From Pseudomonas siliginis (lineage in GTDB: Bacteria; Pseudomonadota; Gammaproteobacteria; Pseudomonadales; Pseudomonadaceae), in contig NZ_JAHSTW010000001.1 of NCBI RefSeq assembly GCF_019145195.1, positions 62,001-126,000 on the forward strand: a DNA stretch of 64,000 bases. The letters run 5' to 3'. Within the stretch, counting starts at the first letter, position 1. Each line of letters opens with the position of its first letter. Below the pieces are notes generated by a model that saw only the letters and a list, made by a program, of their open reading frames with translations, did not search any database and was not told the origin of the DNA. Shown here piece by piece: positions 60,512 to 64,000 of the stretch. A program made the translations under genes and the position numbers.

Positions 60512-61258
60512 ATGGATAAAGTCATTGTCATCACCGGGGGCGGGCGCGGAATCGGCGCGGCTACGGCATTGCTGGCAGCCGAACAGGGCTACCGGATCTG
60601 CATCAACTATCAGTCGGATGAACAGGCCGCACACAGCGTGCTCGAGCAGGTTCGCGCCTTGGGCGCGCAGGCCATCGCGGTTCGCGCCGATGTCAGCATC
60701 GAAGACGAAGTGATCGCGATGTTTCATCGCGTCGACACCGAACTGGGCCGCGTCACCGCGCTGGTCAACAACGCCGGCACCGTCGGGCAGAAATCGCGGG
60801 TCGATGAGATGTCCGAATTCCGCATCCTCAAAATCATGAAAACCAATGTGCTGGCGCCGATCCTCTGCGCCAAGCACGCGATCCTGCGCATGTCGCCCAA
60901 ACACGGCGGGCAGGGGGGCAGCATCGTCAACGTCTCCTCGGTCGCGGCACGCCTCGGTTCGCCGAACGAGTACGTTGATTACGCCGCATCCAAGGGTGCG
61001 CTCGACACCTTCACTATCGGTCTGTCGAAAGAAGTCGCGGGTGAGGGCATTCGCGTCAATGCCGTGCGTCCGGGTTACATCTATACCGACTTCCATGCGC
61101 TGAGCGGCGACCCGGATCGGGTCAGCAAGCTCGAATCGGCGATTCCCATGGCCCGGGGCGGGCGGCCGGATGAAGTTGCGGAGGCGATTGTCTGGTTGCT
61201 GTCGGACAAGGCATCGTATGCGACCGGGACGTTTGTTGATTTGGGGGGTGGGCGGTAA
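60512..61258 (+). CDS. Short-chain dehydrogenase/reductase
   Basis: A 248-residue classical SDR: cofactor site ITGGGRGIGAATA, NNAG at 89-92 (VNNAGTVG), catalytic Ser in VNVSSVAARLG and YxxxK in DYAASKGALD, and the closing ATGTFVDLGGG. GGAAGG lies upstream of the ATG at MDKVIVIT. The reaction is NAD(P)-dependent oxidation or reduction of an alcohol or ketone; the substrate is not predictable. Confidence 0.93.
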   Translation: MDKVIVITGGGRGIGAATALLAAEQGYRICINYQSDEQAAHSVLEQVRALGAQAIAVRADVSIEDEVIAMFHRVDTELGRVTALVNNAGTVGQKSRVDEMSEFRILKIMKTNVLAPILCAKHAILRMSPKHGGQGGSIVNVSSVAARLGSPNEYVDYAASKGALDTFTIGLSKEVAGEGIRVNAVRPGYIYTDFHALSGDPDRVSKLESAIPMARGGRPDEVAEAIVWLLSDKASYATGTFVDLGGGR

Positions 61259-61284
61259 ACCGGTGGGTTTGCAGTGTTAAAACC

Positions 61285-61368
61285 GGCCTCTTCGCGAGCA
61301 GGCTCGCTCCCACAGTGGATTTGTGAATACAGACCCCATGTGGGAGCGAGCCTGCTCGCGAAGGGGCC
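61285..61368. repeat. REP pair between convergent genes
   Basis: Outward-facing arms (61285-61316 and 61340-61368) include GGCC outside the usual REP core; located between the SDR and MocR-type genes. Confidence 0.85.
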
Positions 61369-61389
61369 AGTCCAGACAACATCTATCCC

Positions 61390-62799
61390 TCAGAACGACC
61401 GCACAATCCGCCCCAACGTCTCCATGGCCTTTTCCGATTCCTCGGTCCACGGGCTGCCGTAATTCAAGCGAATGCAATTTCTGAAACGCTGGGTCGGCGA
61501 GAAAATCGGCCCCGGCGCGATGCTGATGCCTTGTGCCAGTGCCATCTGAAACAGCTTCAGCGAATCCATCTGCTCCGGCAATTCCAGCCATAGAAAGTAG
61601 CCGCCCGCCGGTTGGCTGACCCGGGTCTGCGCCGGAAAGTAGCGGGCAATCGCCGCGAGCATCGCGCTCTGCTGTTCTTCCAGAGCGTAACGCAGTTTGC
61701 GCAGATGCCGATCGTAGCCGCCGTGTTGCAGATAATCGGCGATAGCCGCTTGCGCCGGCATCGAAGCGCACAGCGAGGTCATCAGCTTCAGCCGTTCGAT
61801 TTTCTGCGCAAAACGCCCGGCCGCCACCCAGCCGATGCGATAACCGGGCGCGAGACTTTTGGCGAACGAGCCGCAATGCATGACCAATCCTTCGGTATCA
61901 AAAGCCTTGGCCGGTTTTGGCGCCTGTTGCCCGTAATAAAGCTCGGCGTAGACGTCGTCTTCGATCAACGGCACCTGATGCTGACGCAGCAGTTCGACCA
62001 GTTCCTGTTTCTTCGCCTCGGGCACAGTCGCGCCCATCGGGTTCTGGAAACTGGTCATGCACCAGCAGGCCTTGATCGGGTGACGATCCAGAGTTTGCGC
62101 GAGCACACCGAGGTCGATGCCATCGCGCGGGTGCACGGGGATCTCCACGGCTTTGAGCTTCAGACGCTCGAGCACCTGCAGGCTGGCGTAGAACGCCGGG
62201 GCCTCGATGGCCACCAGATCACCAGGCTCGGTCACCGCTTGCAGGCACAGGTTCAGCGCTTCGAGCGCGCCGTTGGTGATGAGCAATTCTTCCATCGGCA
62301 GCATCAGCCCGCCGACCATGTAGCGCAGAGCAATCTGCCGGCGCAGTTGCGGGTTGCCCGGCGACATATCGGTGACGACCATGCGCGGGTCCATCTCCCG
62401 CGCGGCGCTGGCCAGGGAGCGCGACAGGCGTTGCAGCGGGAACAGCGTCGGGCTGGGGAACGCCGAGCCGAAGGGCACGGTGTTGGGGTCTTTGATCGAA
62501 TCGAGTACCGAGAACACCAGTTCGCTGACGTCAACCTCGGTGGATTCATTGACCTGGCTGCTGATCACCGGCTCGGAAAATGTGCTCGGCGTATGGGCGT
62601 TGACGAAGTAACCGGAGCGCGGCCGGGCGCGGATCAGGCCACGGCGTTCGAGCAGGTAATAGGCCTGGAACACCGTGGACGGGCTGACGCCGTAGGTCTG
62701 GCTGGCGTAGCGCACCGACGGCACCCGCTGGCCGTGGCCGAGGACGCCGGAGCGGATCAGTTCAGCGATGTCGTCGGCGAATTTTTCGTAGCGTTTCAT
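61390..62799 (-). CDS. MocR-type GntR/aminotransferase-fold transcriptional regulator
   Basis: A 469-residue protein. N-terminal GntR winged helix (about 1-68: YEKFADDIAELIRSGVLGHGQRVPSVRYASQTYGVSPSTVFQAYYLLERRGLI) and a class I aminotransferase-fold domain (about 110-465) with the PLP lysine in CGSFAKSLAPGYRIGW, SFQNPMGATVP and IEDDVYAELYY. MocR proteins use PLP to sense amines or B6 vitamers. The target is unknown; there is no divergent gene directly beside it, the upstream region being a repeat block. Confidence 0.93.
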   Translation of the reverse strand: MKRYEKFADDIAELIRSGVLGHGQRVPSVRYASQTYGVSPSTVFQAYYLLERRGLIRARPRSGYFVNAHTPSTFSEPVISSQVNESTEVDVSELVFSVLDSIKDPNTVPFGSAFPSPTLFPLQRLSRSLASAAREMDPRMVVTDMSPGNPQLRRQIALRYMVGGLMLPMEELLITNGALEALNLCLQAVTEPGDLVAIEAPAFYASLQVLERLKLKAVEIPVHPRDGIDLGVLAQTLDRHPIKACWCMTSFQNPMGATVPEAKKQELVELLRQHQVPLIEDDVYAELYYGQQAPKPAKAFDTEGLVMHCGSFAKSLAPGYRIGWVAAGRFAQKIERLKLMTSLCASMPAQAAIADYLQHGGYDRHLRKLRYALEEQQSAMLAAIARYFPAQTRVSQPAGGYFLWLELPEQMDSLKLFQMALAQGISIAPGPIFSPTQRFRNCIRLNYGSPWTEESEKAMETLGRIVRSF

Positions 62800-62844
62800 C
62801 GGTGGGCCTTGGTGGACTTGATTTTGTGGGGTGTCAGGGAAGGA

Positions 62845-63153
62845 GCCCTCACCCTAGCCCTCTCCCAGAGGGAGAGGGGACTGATTGGGGGATGCTGATG
62901 AAATATGCCGACCTGACAGTGCTTTGCCGAATCCATAATCGACTCGGTCTTTCAGGTCGATGCATAGCGACAGACACCTCGGTCGGCTCCCTCTCCCTCC
63001 GGGAGAGGGGACTGATTGGGGGATGCTGATGAAATACGCCGACCTGACAGTGCTTTGCCGAATCCATAATCGACTCGGTCTTTCAGGTCGATGCATAGCG
63101 ACAGACACCTCGGTCGGCTCCCTCTCCCTCCGGGAGAGGGCTGGGGTGAGGGC
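62845..63153. repeat. Tandemly duplicated intergenic element (131-bp unit)
   Basis: Two copies of a 131-bp unit (about 62872-63002 and 63003-63133) differ at about one position in the shared part (AAATATGCC versus AAATACGCC). The block is framed by CCTCACCCTAGCCCTCTCCC on the left and its near complement (GGGAGAGGGCTGGGGTGAGGG-like) on the right. It fills the gap between the MocR-type gene and ccoG; no gene was found in it. Confidence 0.85.
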
Positions 63154-63168
63154 AGCAATGCCAAATTC

Positions 63169-64000
63169 TCAACGATTTATCGGCGCCACAAACCGGCTCT
63201 TCGTCACGCTGTAAACCTGGGGCTCGTCACTGTCTTCAATCCTGAAACTCAATGTCTGCGAACTGCTCGCCGGGCGCTCGGTGGTCATCGCCACCGACAC
63301 CGGCACATCGACAATCTCTCCCGGCGCCAGGCTCAGGGCCGTTTTGCCCTGCAACTCAAACCCGTCGCCATCAACCAGACTCAACCGGTATTCCTGTCGC
63401 TGCTGAGTCTTGTTGATCACTTTCAGCGAATAAATATTCTCGATCTGCCCCTGAGCGTTCTCGCGGAACAACCCGCGATCCTTGGTCACGTCCAGCGACA
63501 CCATCGGCCGCTCGATCAATGCCAGCGCCAACGTTCCGATCATCACCAACAACACCGCCGTATAGCCAATCAAACGCGGACGCAGCAGATGGGTTTTGCC
63601 GCCCTGCAATTCGCGCTCGGAACTGTAGCGGATCAGGCCGCGCGGGTAATGCATTTTGTCCATGATCGAATCGCAGGCGTCGATGCACGCTGCGCAGCCG
63701 ATGCATTCCATTTGCAAGCCATCGCGGATGTCGATGCCGGTCGGGCAGACCTGCACGCACAACTGGCAGTCGATGCAATCACCCAGGCCGGCTTCGACCG
63801 GGCGCACATCACGCTTGCGTGGACCACGGTTTTCGCCACGGGCGGCATCATACGCAATGGTCAACGTGTCCTTGTCGAACATCACACTCTGAAACCGCGC
63901 ATACGGGCACATGTGCATGCACACGGCTTCACGCAGCCAACCGGCGTTGATGTAGGTGGCGGCGGCGAAGAACAGCACCCAGAACAGACTGACGCCACCG
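63169..64000 (-). CDS. ccoG: Cytochrome c oxidase accessory protein CcoG, 5' end outside window
   Basis: The last 277 codons are present. Membrane segment, then EAVCMHMCPYARFQSVMFDKDTL, two 4Fe-4S clusters (CIDCQLCVQVCPTG and CIGCAACIDACD), a TM helix (LIGYTAVLLVMIGTLAL) and a periplasmic Ig-like domain at the C-terminus. CcoG (FixG/RdxA) reduces copper for assembly of cbb3 oxidase. The start lies beyond 64000; GTG at 63978 is an internal codon. ccoNOP and ccoHIS genes are expected to the right. Confidence 0.95.
   Translation of the reverse strand, partial: GGVSLFWVLFFAAATYINAGWLREAVCMHMCPYARFQSVMFDKDTLTIAYDAARGENRGPRKRDVRPVEAGLGDCIDCQLCVQVCPTGIDIRDGLQMECIGCAACIDACDSIMDKMHYPRGLIRYSSERELQGGKTHLLRPRLIGYTAVLLVMIGTLALALIERPMVSLDVTKDRGLFRENAQGQIENIYSLKVINKTQQRQEYRLSLVDGDGFELQGKTALSLAPGEIVDVPVSVAMTTERPASSSQTLSFRIEDSDEPQVYSVTKSRFVAPINR

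Overview
The window looks like chromosomal DNA of a fluorescent-group Pseudomonas. It is GC-rich, with dense REP/REPIN elements of the GTGGGAGCGAGCCTGCTCGCGAA type between genes. It carries a MuxABC-OpmB efflux operon, CcoG, a MucR-like MHYT-GGDEF-EAL protein and two DUF6124 proteins. No rRNA, CRISPR array, prophage or complete insertion sequence was seen. Both ends cut genes: a fimbrial chaperone on the left and ccoG on the right.

Positions 1-12200 form a surface-attachment and c-di-GMP signalling block. A chaperone-usher pilin and chaperone run leftward. Diverging from them are a REC-EAL phosphodiesterase, a LuxR-type response regulator and a 1210-residue hybrid sensor kinase, resembling the P. 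aeruginosa RocR/RocA1/RocS1 (Sad) system that controls cup fimbriae. Rightward follow a short pilin-like protein, a receiver lacking its phospho-acceptor, a chemoreceptor, a membrane coiled-coil protein and an orphan two-domain fimbrial adhesin. Related short dyads (TGAGAC-AA-KTCTCA type) lie in the three intergenic regions next to these genes and may be their common operator.

Positions 12188-19600 hold a KaiC-like double ATPase with a stand-alone receiver, then a Pho-boxed pstSCAB operon. A strong hairpin sits between pstS and pstC. The pst genes are followed not by phoU but by a Fic-fold protein without its catalytic histidine and a HAD hydrolase. A tRNA-Ser(UGA) and a Bax1-I/YccA protein come next. 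Positions 20660-26680 are metabolic and transport genes: YceK-like lipoprotein, Lrp regulator, EamA exporter, a YiaW/YiaV/FUSC efflux operon, and a GapN-type dehydrogenase whose usual catalytic glutamate is glycine.

Positions 27090-37275 are one long rightward unit: a Phd-like/DUF772 fusion protein, TpsB-like transporter, ExbB fused to DUF2341 and LamG, ExbD, TonB-like protein, porin, coiled-coil protein, YbjN protein, PpiC isomerase and a LysR regulator. The order recalls the P. aeruginosa PdtB/ExbB2/ExbD2 region, but no TpsA partner is in view.

Positions 37479-43730 are an accessory island: a beta-propeller protein, a 1070-residue Ig-like protein with an AT-rich 3' part, and two nearly identical DUF6124 genes. 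Each DUF6124 gene has a conserved leader of about 330 bp with compensatory base changes between the copies. The propeller gene and the Ig-like gene each have a lux-box-like palindrome upstream. From 43884 on the genes are mostly housekeeping: acetyltransferase, Asp/Glu racemase, lipoprotein, tpx, muxABC-opmB, mucR-like, SDR, MocR-type regulator and ccoG, with many REP elements and a 131-bp tandem duplication before ccoG.
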